Positions 18,883 to 27,536 of a DNA stretch of 64,000 nucleotides are shown here, piece after piece; the stretch's first letter is position 1, and each line of letters opens with the position of its first letter. The notes below the pieces were generated by a model. That model saw only the letters and a program-made list of their open reading frames with translations. It did not search any database and was not told the DNA's origin. Source of the stretch: Stenotrophomonas sp. 169 (GTDB lineage Bacteria > Pseudomonadota > Gammaproteobacteria > Xanthomonadales > Xanthomonadaceae); the NCBI RefSeq assembly GCF_014621775.1, contig NZ_CP061204.1:4033501-4097500 (forward strand). Reading direction: 5' to 3'. Made by a program: the position numbers and the translations under genes.

Positions 18883-21800
18883 TTTTCCTTGCGCCAGTTC
18901 AGCGACCCGCGGTTTTCCACCGTGCTCGACTCGACTTCCACATCGAAACCGCGGCTGAGCAGGTATTTCAGCGTAAGTACCGAACCGCTGCCAACCAGGG
19001 ACACGCCGTAGCCGACATACAGTTTGGGCGAGATGAACTTGCCCACGCCAATCACCGATCCGCCCAGTGCACGCGACTGGCTGACACCGGCGTCGTCCAG
19101 TCCCAACTTGGCACCCAGCTGCGACGCCAGCAGGCCACTGCCGGCCGACAGCGCAGCCGAGGCCGCGTTGACCTGCTGGACCTGGTCACTGGTCGCACCG
19201 GTCAGGCTGCGGCCCAGCACCAGGTAACCCAGCGCTTCGGACTGCGACATGGCCGGGCTGGACCACACGTCGGCGCGCGGCTGCATCGCCCGTCCCGTGA
19301 CATCGATACCGGCCGTGACGTCACCGATCCGGCGTTCGGCGCGCAGGTTGATGCGCGGGTCCGAAACCGGGTTGTAGTTCCAGGTCAACTGACCGCGGGT
19401 GATGGTCAGGTCCTGCCCGTAGGCCTTGTAACGCCCACTCACTTCCAGTCCGCCATTGGCGGTCATTTCACGACCCGGCTTGGCCCATACCTGCATCTTG
19501 CCGGCCAGCGCGCCCTTCAGGCCGAAGCCGGCCATCTTGACGTTGTCGCCAAGGCTGACGGTGAGGTCCATGTCCAGCGGCGAAGTCGCCGTTTGTTCGG
19601 GGTCCACCGGGTCCAGCACCACCACGTCACTGGATACCGACGTGCCGCGATCAAGGCGTTCGAGATCGATGTCCGCTTCCGGCACCAGCACTTCGCCCTT
19701 GAGCTGCATGGTCGTGCCGGCCAAGGTGAAATCAAGGTTCGGGTTGGCCACCACGCGCAATTCGCTGGTGTTGGACAGCAACACGTTCTCACCGTGGATA
19801 TGCAGCTGCAGCGGCTGCGCGTCGCCGAACCACGACAGACCGCCGTCGACGTACAGCGTGCCCTTCCCTGAGTTCGCCTGCGCGGTGATCTTCGCCGAGC
19901 CATCCGGCTGCGCGCTGAAGCTGCCCTTGCCCTGCTCGAAGGTCAGGCCCAGTGCCGGGAACTCGCCCTTGAAGTCGCTGAGCGTGGCTTCGCCACCGAG
20001 TGCCGGCTGGCTGCGCGTGCCGCGCAGGCTGACGTGGCCTTCGATCAGACCGGTCGGCCGAACGATGTCCGGCGAGAACAGCTCCAACCAGTACAACCGT
20101 GCCATGTTGAGGTACAGCTCGCCATTCAAGGGTGCGGCCGCATCCCAGCCGGTCTGCACTTTGGCGTTGACGAAGCCGTTGCCCTGGAAGCCCATGCCCA
20201 GGAAACCGTCGATGCCGGCCGGGGTCATGTCCAGCCTCACCGAAAACTGGTCGTACTTCACCAGCTCGCCGCGCGCGTTGTCGCCCAAGCGCACGCCACC
20301 TTCGGGCGAGCGCACGTCTACCTTGCCTTCCCACGCGTTGCCACGCGGGCGGATCTGCGCATCCATCGTCACTTCGCCACGCAGATAGATGCGGCGGCCC
20401 GACGTCGGCGGCAACCATGGTTGCACCAGCGTCAGCGGCAATGCGTCGCCGCGCAGCACCAGCCCTTCGCGGGGCCAGTTGGCGCGGGCGCACAGGCCAC
20501 CGCCTGCAGCGGCGCTCAGGCAGGCCTCGCTCAGGGTGAAATCCGCCCCCTTCACGCTGAAGTCCGCCGGACCCCGCAGCGCCCACGGGTCGCCCTTGAC
20601 CGGCGCAATGCGCAGGGTGGCCAGCTGGCCACGCCATTGCTCACCCTGCTGGCGCACGCTGCCCTGCAGGTCCATCGCGCCCATGTCGTTGCGCGCCTGC
20701 GCCGCCAAGCGCAGGTTGCTGACGCTGCCCTGCGCATCCACGTTCAGGCTGTCCAGCAGCATCCCGACGTTGACGTTGCGGCCTTGCAACGCAAGTGTTC
20801 CGTTATCGCCACTCCACGGCAGGCGGCCCTTCAGGCTGATCGATTCGGCGGCGTAGCCGTCCCAGTGCAGGTTGCTTCCCACCAGATCGGCCGTGATATC
20901 CGGCGCATCGCGGCGCCCGCTCACCTGCACCTGTCCGCGCAGGCCCCCATCGGTGCCCGGCAGCAGGTCGCTCAACTGCAATGGTTCGAAGCGCGCGTCG
21001 ATGTCCAGTCGGTCGCCGACCTTCCCCGACGCGGTGACCCGGCTTGCCCCGAGCGCCAGTTTCAGCTGGCCCTCGCCCTGTGCGCCCTGCATGGCGAACT
21101 TGCCTTGGGCATCCAGCGCGCGTTTGCGCAGCGTGCCCTTCAACGACGGCAGGTCCACCGTCGCCTCTATCACCCCGGCCGTGTCCGGCGGCGCATTGGC
21201 CGGCACTGCCTGCTGGCGGCCGGTGCTGGCCAGGTTGCCTGACAGGCGGCCATCCCAGCCCGGTGCGAAGTAGCCCGGATCGAAGTCCTTCAGTGTTGCC
21301 TTGGCATCCCATTGCAACTGCGGTGCCCAGGCGACGTTGCCTCCTACGTCCAGCGTGCCGCCCGGCGTGCGCGCCTGCAGCTGCTCGATGCGCGCCGCAT
21401 CTTCATTGCCTCGTACATCGAACTGCAGCGCGGCCTTCTGACCGTCACGCTCGACATCGGCACGACCGATCGCCGCCCACGCCTGCAACGTGCCGGCCAG
21501 ACCCAGCCGCGCTTCTTTCAGGGTCACCGGCACCGCAGGGCTGTCGGCCGTGTTGGGATCTGCCGTGGGCGTATAGGTGAGGTCCTGCGCCACCACGGAG
21601 AAGTTGATTTTCTCGTTGCCCTGCTCGCGGAAGTCTGCGCTGCCAGTCAGGCGCGCTTCGCCACCGAACGCCTTCACCACCAACGGGGCGACGTTCAATA
21701 CCTGGTCTTCCAGCTGCACCTTCGACGGCGCCAGCTCGACCACCTGATCCCCCATCCGCGCCGTACCCTGCAGGTCGGCGTTGCCGCCCTTGCCCGTGGC

Positions 21801-22721
21801 TTTCACGTCCAGGGTCAGCGGTTCAACGGTAGAAGCCGCTAATGCCGGACCCAGCAGACGCAGGTCCAGTTCGTCGGTGCGGGCCGTGGCGCTCCACGTG
21901 GGGTCGGTGCGACCGTCGAAGACCAGCATCGCACGCAAGGGCTTGGGAGCGCGTCCTGCGATGGCGACTTCCATGTGCCCCAGATCGCCGCGCGCCACCA
22001 GCCCGAGGCTGGCCGGCGTGCGACCGCGTGGGGCGGGCAGGATCGCCGTAGCACTCAGATCAGTGTCGTAATCCTTGGCTGGATGGTAGTAACCGTTGAT
22101 GCGGACATTGCCCATGTCGCTGTCGACCAGCAACTGGTTTGCCTTGAACTCGCCATTGGCGATCTCGATGCCGCCACCTATGCGGCTGATGTCGATGGTC
22201 GGCTCACCGCCGGTCGTGACGCGCAGTCCGTTCACTTGGATGACATCGGCCTGGATGGCCAGTGGCATCTCGATCTGCGGCAGCGACCCCGGCCAGGACG
22301 GCAGCTCGAACGGTTCGTCGCTCTTGGCCAGATTCAGCGTCGCGTTGTCCAGCTCCAACCGGTCCAGCAGCAGCTTGCGTCCCAGCAGCGGACGCAGGTC
22401 CGGCTCCAGGCGCGCGCGATCGGCATGGAAGTGGATATCGTTGTAGCGAAAATCAACGTTGTGCAGGGTCAGCGGCCCGGCCAGCGGGCCCTCGGCCTTG
22501 TCCCAGGTGAAACTGGACCCGGCAGGCAAGCGCGCGATCACCTGCGCCAGCAGCACATCGCGACCGGCCACGGTCTGCAGCAGCCAATACACGGCCAGCA
22601 GGGCGACCAGCACCAGTCCCAGCACGCCCACGCCGGACCATGCCCAGAAGCGGCGGCGGCGATAGAAACGCCGATGTACGGGGCGCCCTGGGCTGGCAGG
22701 ACTTGGGTTTGGCGTGCTCAC
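18879..22721 (-). CDS. tamB: TamB, translocation and assembly module subunit
   Basis: A 1280-residue AsmA-like bridge protein. TamB is anchored in the inner membrane by an N-terminal helix (here about residues 25-50, FWAWSGVGVLGLVLVALLAVYWLL region), spans the periplasm as a long beta-taco and meets TamA in the outer membrane; it helps outer-membrane protein insertion and phospholipid transport. The C-terminal DUF490 domain is recognisable from GDVTAGIDVTGRAMQPRADV through LGYLVLGR to the barrel-like end VGYGVSLVGSGSVLTLKYLL. Translation starts at a GTG (22721) that overlaps the tamA stop codon as GTGA, so the two are translationally coupled. Confidence 0.93.
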   Translation of the reverse strand: MSTPNPSPASPGRPVHRRFYRRRRFWAWSGVGVLGLVLVALLAVYWLLQTVAGRDVLLAQVIARLPAGSSFTWDKAEGPLAGPLTLHNVDFRYNDIHFHADRARLEPDLRPLLGRKLLLDRLELDNATLNLAKSDEPFELPSWPGSLPQIEMPLAIQADVIQVNGLRVTTGGEPTIDISRIGGGIEIANGEFKANQLLVDSDMGNVRINGYYHPAKDYDTDLSATAILPAPRGRTPASLGLVARGDLGHMEVAIAGRAPKPLRAMLVFDGRTDPTWSATARTDELDLRLLGPALAASTVEPLTLDVKATGKGGNADLQGTARMGDQVVELAPSKVQLEDQVLNVAPLVVKAFGGEARLTGSADFREQGNEKINFSVVAQDLTYTPTADPNTADSPAVPVTLKEARLGLAGTLQAWAAIGRADVERDGQKAALQFDVRGNEDAARIEQLQARTPGGTLDVGGNVAWAPQLQWDAKATLKDFDPGYFAPGWDGRLSGNLASTGRQQAVPANAPPDTAGVIEATVDLPSLKGTLRKRALDAQGKFAMQGAQGEGQLKLALGASRVTASGKVGDRLDIDARFEPLQLSDLLPGTDGGLRGQVQVSGRRDAPDITADLVGSNLHWDGYAAESISLKGRLPWSGDNGTLALQGRNVNVGMLLDSLNVDAQGSVSNLRLAAQARNDMGAMDLQGSVRQQGEQWRGQLATLRIAPVKGDPWALRGPADFSVKGADFTLSEACLSAAAGGGLCARANWPREGLVLRGDALPLTLVQPWLPPTSGRRIYLRGEVTMDAQIRPRGNAWEGKVDVRSPEGGVRLGDNARGELVKYDQFSVRLDMTPAGIDGFLGMGFQGNGFVNAKVQTGWDAAAPLNGELYLNMARLYWLELFSPDIVRPTGLIEGHVSLRGTRSQPALGGEATLSDFKGEFPALGLTFEQGKGSFSAQPDGSAKITAQANSGKGTLYVDGGLSWFGDAQPLQLHIHGENVLLSNTSELRVVANPNLDFTLAGTTMQLKGEVLVPEADIDLERLDRGTSVSSDVVVLDPVDPEQTATSPLDMDLTVSLGDNVKMAGFGLKGALAGKMQVWAKPGREMTANGGLEVSGRYKAYGQDLTITRGQLTWNYNPVSDPRINLRAERRIGDVTAGIDVTGRAMQPRADVWSSPAMSQSEALGYLVLGRSLTGATSDQVQQVNAASAALSAGSGLLASQLGAKLGLDDAGVSQSRALGGSVIGVGKFISPKLYVGYGVSLVGSGSVLTLKYLLSRGFDVEVESSTVENRGSLNWRKEK

Positions 22722-24502
22722 AGATCCGCTCCGATGTTCAGGTAGATCTGGAAGTTCGAATCCGGATCATTCAGGCCATGGGCGATGTCCACCCGTACCG
22801 GTCCGACCGGCGACTTCCAGCGCACGCCGAAGCCCACGCCGGTATGCAGATCGATGGTGTTGTCGAACGCGCTGCCGGTGTCGACGAACACCGCGCCGCC
22901 CCACGGGCCATCGTTGAAATAATGCTCGTACTCGGCCGAACCGACCACCAGGTTCTTCGCACCCAGCGCGAAGCGGTCCGGGCGCGGTGTGCGCGGACCG
23001 ACTTCCCGGTAGGCATAACCGCGGATGCTGCGGTCGCCACCGGCGAAATAGCGCAGGCTGGGCGGCATCGCGACCAGATCGCTGGTCCACGTCGTGCCGC
23101 CTTCGCCGCGCAGGATCAGCCGGTTGGTCTCACCCAACGGCACGTACCAGCGCAGCACCATGTTCGCCTGCACGAAGCTGGTATCCGATCCGGCGCCTTC
23201 CACGCCGCCACGCACGGTGGCACTGCCGCTGATGCCGCTGCGCGGGAACAGGCGGTCATCGACGTTTACATAGTCGGCGGCGATCTGCGGATACACCAGC
23301 GTCGAATACTGGTACACCGCATTGGTGAACTCGGTGCCCGAGGCATAGCCCCAGCGTTCGCGCAGTGCGTTTATCGACGCGGTCGCCGTCCAGAACTCGT
23401 TGATCTGGCCACTGCGGCTGGCGATCAGCTTGAGGTTGCGCAGGTCGATGTAATCGGTCTGCTCGTCATACGCGCTGGCGGCGAAGGTATACCAGCCATC
23501 CAGCCAGCGGAACGCAGGGATTCGGTAGCTGGTGGTCAGGCTCTTGCGCTTCTGGGCATAGTCCAGCTGCGTGTTCATCTTGTGCCCGCGGCTGTTGAGC
23601 CACCGGCGCTCCAGACCGCCGCGCACACCGGCGCCGCTCTCGCTGCCGTAGCTCAGACCGGTAGTGTAGATGCTGCGCTTGGCCCGCGTCAGGTTGACAT
23701 CCACCGGCACATTGCCGTTCTCGTCGGCCTCTTCCGGCTTGGGCTGGATATCGATGGTGCTGAAATAATCCAGCTTGGTCAGCGACTCGCGCAGCCGGTC
23801 CAGCTTGCCTTCGTGGAAATAGCTGCCTTCTTCCCAGTACACCAGCGGATCGAACAGTTTGTCGACGAAGTAGTTCTGGTTGAAGGTGATCGGCCCCATG
23901 TTGTAGCGGCGCCCACTGTCCCAGGCCAGATCGATGTCGGCCGCATCTTCGGCACGCGTCACCTGCACCTGATGCTGGGTGTAGTCGGCGTCGAAGTAAC
24001 CGCGCTCGGCCAGTCGACGGGTCACCTTGATCTTGCTCGCTTCGTACAGCGTGTGTTCGAACGCGTCACCCTTCCGCGGCTTGAATGCGTCAAGGTCGTC
24101 CTGCAGGTAACGGTCATACATCGCCGGACCGGTGATCTCGATGTGCTCTTTGCGCACCCGCACCGGCTCGCCCTTGGTCACGTTGATCACCACGCGCAGG
24201 GTTTCGCCCTCACGTGGTGCTTCCACCGTGATCGTCGGGTTGTAGAACCCGAACGGCTCGAGGGCTTCGCGGGTCTGCCGTTCCGCTTGGGACAGCAGGT
24301 ACTCCAGGCGTGACTCGCCCTGGACTTTGCCGATCGTGTCGTAAAGCGACAGCGAGACCTGGATGTTCTCGATGATCTCGGCGTCGTCGCCCTTGTCCAG
24401 GCCGCGGATGTCTACCTTTTCGATGGTGCCCCGCGCATGCGCCAACGGGCTGGCCAACATGGCGAGGCAGAACAGAGGAAGGGCGATTTTCGATGGCTGC
24501 AT
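22718..24502 (-). CDS. tamA: TamA, Omp85-family outer-membrane assembly protein
   Basis: A 594-residue outer-membrane protein with a signal peptide (LPLFCLAMLASPLAHA). It has three N-terminal POTRA domains (about residues 25-265) and a 16-strand Omp85 barrel. The barrel contains the lid-loop motif region FAGGDRSIRGYAYREVGPR, diagnostic of the BamA/TamA superfamily, and ends in a short strand. The ATG at 24502 follows a GTG at 24508; either is possible. The tamA-tamB pair is a conserved operon. It marks the left border of the type III secretion region, which begins 82 nt upstream. Confidence 0.93.
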   Translation of the reverse strand: MQPSKIALPLFCLAMLASPLAHARGTIEKVDIRGLDKGDDAEIIENIQVSLSLYDTIGKVQGESRLEYLLSQAERQTREALEPFGFYNPTITVEAPREGETLRVVINVTKGEPVRVRKEHIEITGPAMYDRYLQDDLDAFKPRKGDAFEHTLYEASKIKVTRRLAERGYFDADYTQHQVQVTRAEDAADIDLAWDSGRRYNMGPITFNQNYFVDKLFDPLVYWEEGSYFHEGKLDRLRESLTKLDYFSTIDIQPKPEEADENGNVPVDVNLTRAKRSIYTTGLSYGSESGAGVRGGLERRWLNSRGHKMNTQLDYAQKRKSLTTSYRIPAFRWLDGWYTFAASAYDEQTDYIDLRNLKLIASRSGQINEFWTATASINALRERWGYASGTEFTNAVYQYSTLVYPQIAADYVNVDDRLFPRSGISGSATVRGGVEGAGSDTSFVQANMVLRWYVPLGETNRLILRGEGGTTWTSDLVAMPPSLRYFAGGDRSIRGYAYREVGPRTPRPDRFALGAKNLVVGSAEYEHYFNDGPWGGAVFVDTGSAFDNTIDLHTGVGFGVRWKSPVGPVRVDIAHGLNDPDSNFQIYLNIGADL

Positions 24503-24583
24503 CGCCACAGCATAGCGGGGGTCGATGACATCGGGAATGAAGGCTGCGCGATGCCCGCCGCGCCGGTGTCGCCGTGAGGGCGG

Positions 24584-24811
24584 TCAGATATCGATGCTGA
24601 GCGGTGGGATACCGGTTTCCTCCTCGTCGCCGTACATCATCGTTTCGACGAACATCCGCCTGGCCCAAGCGCGCACCAGCTCCGGCATGGGGTCTGCTAT
24701 GGGCTCGGGCAGTGGAATGAGGGCGTCCTCTGCGGCCGTATCCAGCTCCGGTTCGGATGTCGCGGGGGTCCGCGCCTCTGTCTGGAGTCGTAGGCGTTCG
24801 GACAAGGACAT
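24584..24811 (-). CDS. Small acidic protein at the end of the T3SS operon (orgC position)
   Basis: A 75-residue acidic protein that I do not recognise. It is rich in Glu, Asp and Pro in the first half and has a short amphipathic helix (PELVRAWARRMFVETMMYG) in the second half. It starts 42 nt after the sctL stop codon with GGCAGG directly before its ATG. In Salmonella SPI-1 the gene after orgB is orgC, which helps needle assembly; this protein holds the same position but is shorter and I see no clear sequence match. It is the last gene of the minus-strand T3SS run. Confidence 0.55.
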   Translation of the reverse strand: MSLSERLRLQTEARTPATSEPELDTAAEDALIPLPEPIADPMPELVRAWARRMFVETMMYGDEEETGIPPLSIDI

Positions 24812-24853
24812 CCTGCCGTGGCGATGCGGCGGCCAGGTCGGTGCGGATGGGGT

Positions 24854-25552
24854 TCATTGCGTCTCCTTGATGCGGGCCAGGCCCTGTGTCTGTGCGGCGA
24901 TGTCCAGCGTGTCCAGCAGGCGGGCGCTGTAGTGGGCCGCCGACGCGTTCAGCCGGTCCTGCACGCCGGGCAGGGCACGGCTGAGCGCAAGCTCGACGTC
25001 CTCCAGCAGGCTGCCCTGCAGGTCCAGTTCCCATGCCAGCGCGCCCAGTTCCAGCAGGGGCAATTGGCGATCTGCCGGGCGGATATCGAGCGCGTGCAGC
25101 CGCGGGTCTGCACGCAGCGCCGCCATCAGGGCATCGTGGTGCTGCGGAACATGCAGCACCGGTCGCAGGCCGGCGCCCACTTGGGTCATCCGGTGCAGGA
25201 AGGCGCTGCATATCGGCTCCATCACCGCATCCGGCGCCGCATTCATGGCCTGCAGACTGGTGTGGACATGGTCACGGACGGCGTTCGCCAGCGTAACGTG
25301 GGCCAGTTGCATGCCCTCGATCACACCCTGCACCGCGCCCAGCGCATGCAGCACACCGTCGCGGTAGCCTTCAAAGGCCGCCGCCGCACGCAGTTCGGCC
25401 ACCTCCAGCCGTGCCTGTTCGCGCTCACGGGTGATCTGCCTGCGCGCGAAGGCCTGCACCCGGGCAAGTTCGCTCGCCTGCTGCAGGCTGGAGGCCTGGA
25501 TGACGCCGTCCACGGCGCGGTCCAGCAAGGTTTCAGGATAGGTCGGCAGCAT
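24854..25552 (-). CDS. sctL: SctL, T3SS stator of the ATPase (OrgB-like)
   Basis: A 232-residue cytosolic protein of the HrpE/YscL/FliH/OrgB family. SctL links the export ATPase SctN to the SctK/SctQ sorting platform. The N-terminal half is a long Arg/Glu/Ala-rich helix (QASELARVQAFARRQITRER), as in other stators, and the C-terminal half is the FliH-like ATPase-binding domain. Start at the ATG 25552; a GTG at 25564 is in frame. The start overlaps the end of sctK by 20 nt. The assignment relies on composition and on the orgB position after orgA. Confidence 0.75.
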   Translation of the reverse strand: MLPTYPETLLDRAVDGVIQASSLQQASELARVQAFARRQITREREQARLEVAELRAAAAFEGYRDGVLHALGAVQGVIEGMQLAHVTLANAVRDHVHTSLQAMNAAPDAVMEPICSAFLHRMTQVGAGLRPVLHVPQHHDALMAALRADPRLHALDIRPADRQLPLLELGALAWELDLQGSLLEDVELALSRALPGVQDRLNASAAHYSARLLDTLDIAAQTQGLARIKETQ

Positions 25553-26087
25553 GGGTCCAGGCACTCAGGAAGCAGGTCATGTCGAAGGGAGCGGGGTGCG
25601 CGGTGACCGCCGCCGGAAGCGCCGGCAGCCCGGCGAACCACAACGCCATCCGCGCGTGCAGCCACGCGGGCAGCGGATCGTGCAGTCCCTCCTGCAGCTG
25701 CCTGCCGCCCCAGGCGAGCAACTGCTCTGGTGTCGGCGGCTGCGGCCAAGGCGTGGCGGCGTCGGCGAATCCGAGGCGCAGAAACGCATGCAGCGGCGGT
25801 GGCTGGCTGGGCAGCCACCGCGCTCCCAGCACGTGCCGGCGGTGCCGGGCACAGGCCAGCAGCCACGCCGTCGCGGGCAGCCGTTGCCAGCCCCGGATCA
25901 ACCGCGACGCCAGGGCTGACGTCGCGTCCGCATCCGGCGGTGCGCCGGGCAATTGCCGGGTCTGGCAGATCCACGCGTTCGCTGCGCTGCGTTGCACCGG
26001 GTTCAACGTGCCCTGTCGCGTGGCCCAGGGTCGGAAGTAGGACACTGGATCGTGCAGGATCTGCAACCGCTCAGGCAGGGTCTGCAT
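25533..26087 (-). CDS. sctK: SctK, T3SS sorting-platform adaptor (OrgA-like)
   Basis: A 184-residue cytosolic protein, Trp-rich (WQRLPATAWLLACARHRRH), in the position of Salmonella orgA between prgK and orgB. OrgA-type SctK joins the SctQ pods to the SctD ring. Start at 26087 (MQTLPERLQILHDPVSYFRP); the start region overlaps the sctJ 3' end by 17 nt. Sequence conservation in this family is low, so the call depends on gene order, length and the N-terminal LHDPVSYF block. Confidence 0.7.
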   Translation of the reverse strand: MQTLPERLQILHDPVSYFRPWATRQGTLNPVQRSAANAWICQTRQLPGAPPDADATSALASRLIRGWQRLPATAWLLACARHRRHVLGARWLPSQPPPLHAFLRLGFADAATPWPQPPTPEQLLAWGGRQLQEGLHDPLPAWLHARMALWFAGLPALPAAVTAHPAPFDMTCFLSAWTHAADLS

Positions 26088-26859
26088 TGACCTGCGCCCC
26101 CCGTCGGCGGCGGAGGTGGTCGCGCATGCGGGTGGCACGCGGATCGCCCCGCCTCAGCAGCCACCAACCTCCACCTGCCAGCACCGCAAGCAAGGCCAAC
26201 GGCACCAGCAGCAGCGTCCAGACCGACGTGGATTCATCCGCCGGCGTCACCGCCAGGCTGCGTGGCTCGGCGGCTGGCGTCAGCACCACCGATACGTTGT
26301 CGTACGCCACATCGACGAAGGCATTGCGCAGAAATCGTTTGGCGGTGGCCAGCAGGACCTGCTGATCCATGTCGCGCGAGTGCGCCAGCACCGCCGCCAC
26401 ATGCATGGCCGGCGGGCGGCGCTGCTGCAGGCTGCCCTCGGTCGGCCCGGCGTCATAGCTCACATGCACGCGCGCACTTTTCACCCCAAGCAGAGTGGTC
26501 AGTGATTCCTCCAGCCGCTGCTCGATGGCCGACAACAGCCGCGCCCGCTCGGCCAGCGGCGTGCTGACCATCGCATCGGCAGGAAACAGCGAAGCGATCT
26601 GCATGCGCGGTGCAGAAGGCAGGCCTTTCAGCTGCACCAGATCGATGGCTTCGGCAAGGTCCGCCGCCCCTACCCGCACGGTGAAGCCGGCCTTGCCCTG
26701 CAGGCGTTTCTCCGCCGGGATGTTGTGGTGAAGCAGTGCGGCCACCACCTCGTTGGCCTGACGTTCGTCCAGGGCCTGCAGCAGTTCGGAACGTGCGCAG
26801 CCAGCAAGCAGCAGGCATAGCAGCACGATCACTAGCCTGCGCGTCGGGAAACGGGTCAT
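26071..26859 (-). CDS. sctJ: SctJ, T3SS inner-membrane ring lipoprotein (PrgK-like)
   Basis: A 262-residue lipoprotein of the YscJ/PrgK/FliF family. The signal peptide ends in LLLAGC with the lipidated C21. Two periplasmic ring-building motifs follow: QANEVVAALLHHNIPAEK (first domain) and the stretch from RLEESLTTLLGVKSARVHVS (second domain). A C-terminal membrane segment lies at about 217-237 (WTLLLVPLALLAVLAGG), then a basic tail. It forms the inner ring together with SctD. It starts 3 nt after the sctI stop. Confidence 0.93.
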   Translation of the reverse strand: MTRFPTRRLVIVLLCLLLAGCARSELLQALDERQANEVVAALLHHNIPAEKRLQGKAGFTVRVGAADLAEAIDLVQLKGLPSAPRMQIASLFPADAMVSTPLAERARLLSAIEQRLEESLTTLLGVKSARVHVSYDAGPTEGSLQQRRPPAMHVAAVLAHSRDMDQQVLLATAKRFLRNAFVDVAYDNVSVVLTPAAEPRSLAVTPADESTSVWTLLLVPLALLAVLAGGGWWLLRRGDPRATRMRDHLRRRRGAQVNADPA

Positions 26860-26862
26860 GAC

Positions 26863-27141
26863 TCAGCTCTTCACCAACGTTTCGATGCCCTTGGTCGCAT
26901 GGCTCACAAGCGCCGAGCTGAGCGCCAGCTGCTTGGTGTAAGCCTCCTGGCGCACCTGATGTGCATAAAGTAGAGCCGGGTCACTTGCCACTGCCGGGTT
27001 ATTGGCTGCAGCAAGAAGGGCGTCGCGTTCCTGGCCGGCCCACACATAAGCCTGACTGAAGCGACTGGAAAGCGGAACGGCCGAGCCGTCCACTGCAGCG
27101 CCCCCGGACACAGCGGCGGATAGGGGGGAAATGTTGAACAT
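26863..27141 (-). CDS. sctI: SctI, T3SS inner-rod protein (PrgJ-like)
   Basis: A 92-residue small secreted protein. The C-terminal helix pattern (DPALLYAHQVRQEAYTKQLA, LSSALVSHATKGIETLVKS) matches the PrgJ/YscI/MxiI inner-rod family, which anchors the needle in the basal body. The ATG at 27141 is preceded by AAGGA at 7 nt. It lies between sctF and sctJ, as in SPI-1 prgI-prgJ-prgK. Confidence 0.88.
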   Translation of the reverse strand: MFNISPLSAAVSGGAAVDGSAVPLSSRFSQAYVWAGQERDALLAAANNPAVASDPALLYAHQVRQEAYTKQLALSSALVSHATKGIETLVKS

Positions 27142-27193
27142 GGTGGATTCCTTGTGAGAGAGAACGGCCCGCGCCACGCGCGGGCCATGACAC

Positions 27194-27508
27194 TCAGGCC
27201 AGGTTGCGGATGACCGATTTGCTCTGGTCACTCAGGCTCTTGGTCGAATTCGACTGCAGCATCCGGTACATGTTGTATTCCGACAGCGCAGCCTGATAAC
27301 TGGCCAGCATTGCCGGGTTGCTGGCATTGCCCTCCTTCCCCAGCTCTTCCAATATTTTTGACATCTTGGCTTTCAGGTCTTTCACGCCGTCGTCGTACAT
27401 CGCGGAATGATTCGACATCCAGCCTTTCCAGTCTGCTGCGTTGCCGCCATCGCCAGGATCTTCCCAACCGGAGCTCGGTCTGATGGGCGTAAGGGTGGCA
27501 TCGGTCAT
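27194..27508 (-). CDS. sctF: SctF, T3SS needle subunit (PrgI-like)
   Basis: A 104-residue needle protein. The C-terminal two-thirds carry the PrgI/MxiH/EscF signature: SNPAMLASYQAALSEYNMYR followed by MLQSNSTKSLSDQSKSVIRN. The P-(S/x)-NP turn between the two helices is in KEGNASNPAML. Compared with PrgI (80 residues) there are about 20 extra residues at the N-terminus, rich in Gly and Pro. GGAGAA precedes the ATG at 27508. It lies 28 nt after sctD. Confidence 0.92.
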   Translation of the reverse strand: MTDATLTPIRPSSGWEDPGDGGNAADWKGWMSNHSAMYDDGVKDLKAKMSKILEELGKEGNASNPAMLASYQAALSEYNMYRMLQSNSTKSLSDQSKSVIRNLA

Positions 27509-27536
27509 GGTGTTCTCCAATCTGGGGGTGCGGCAG

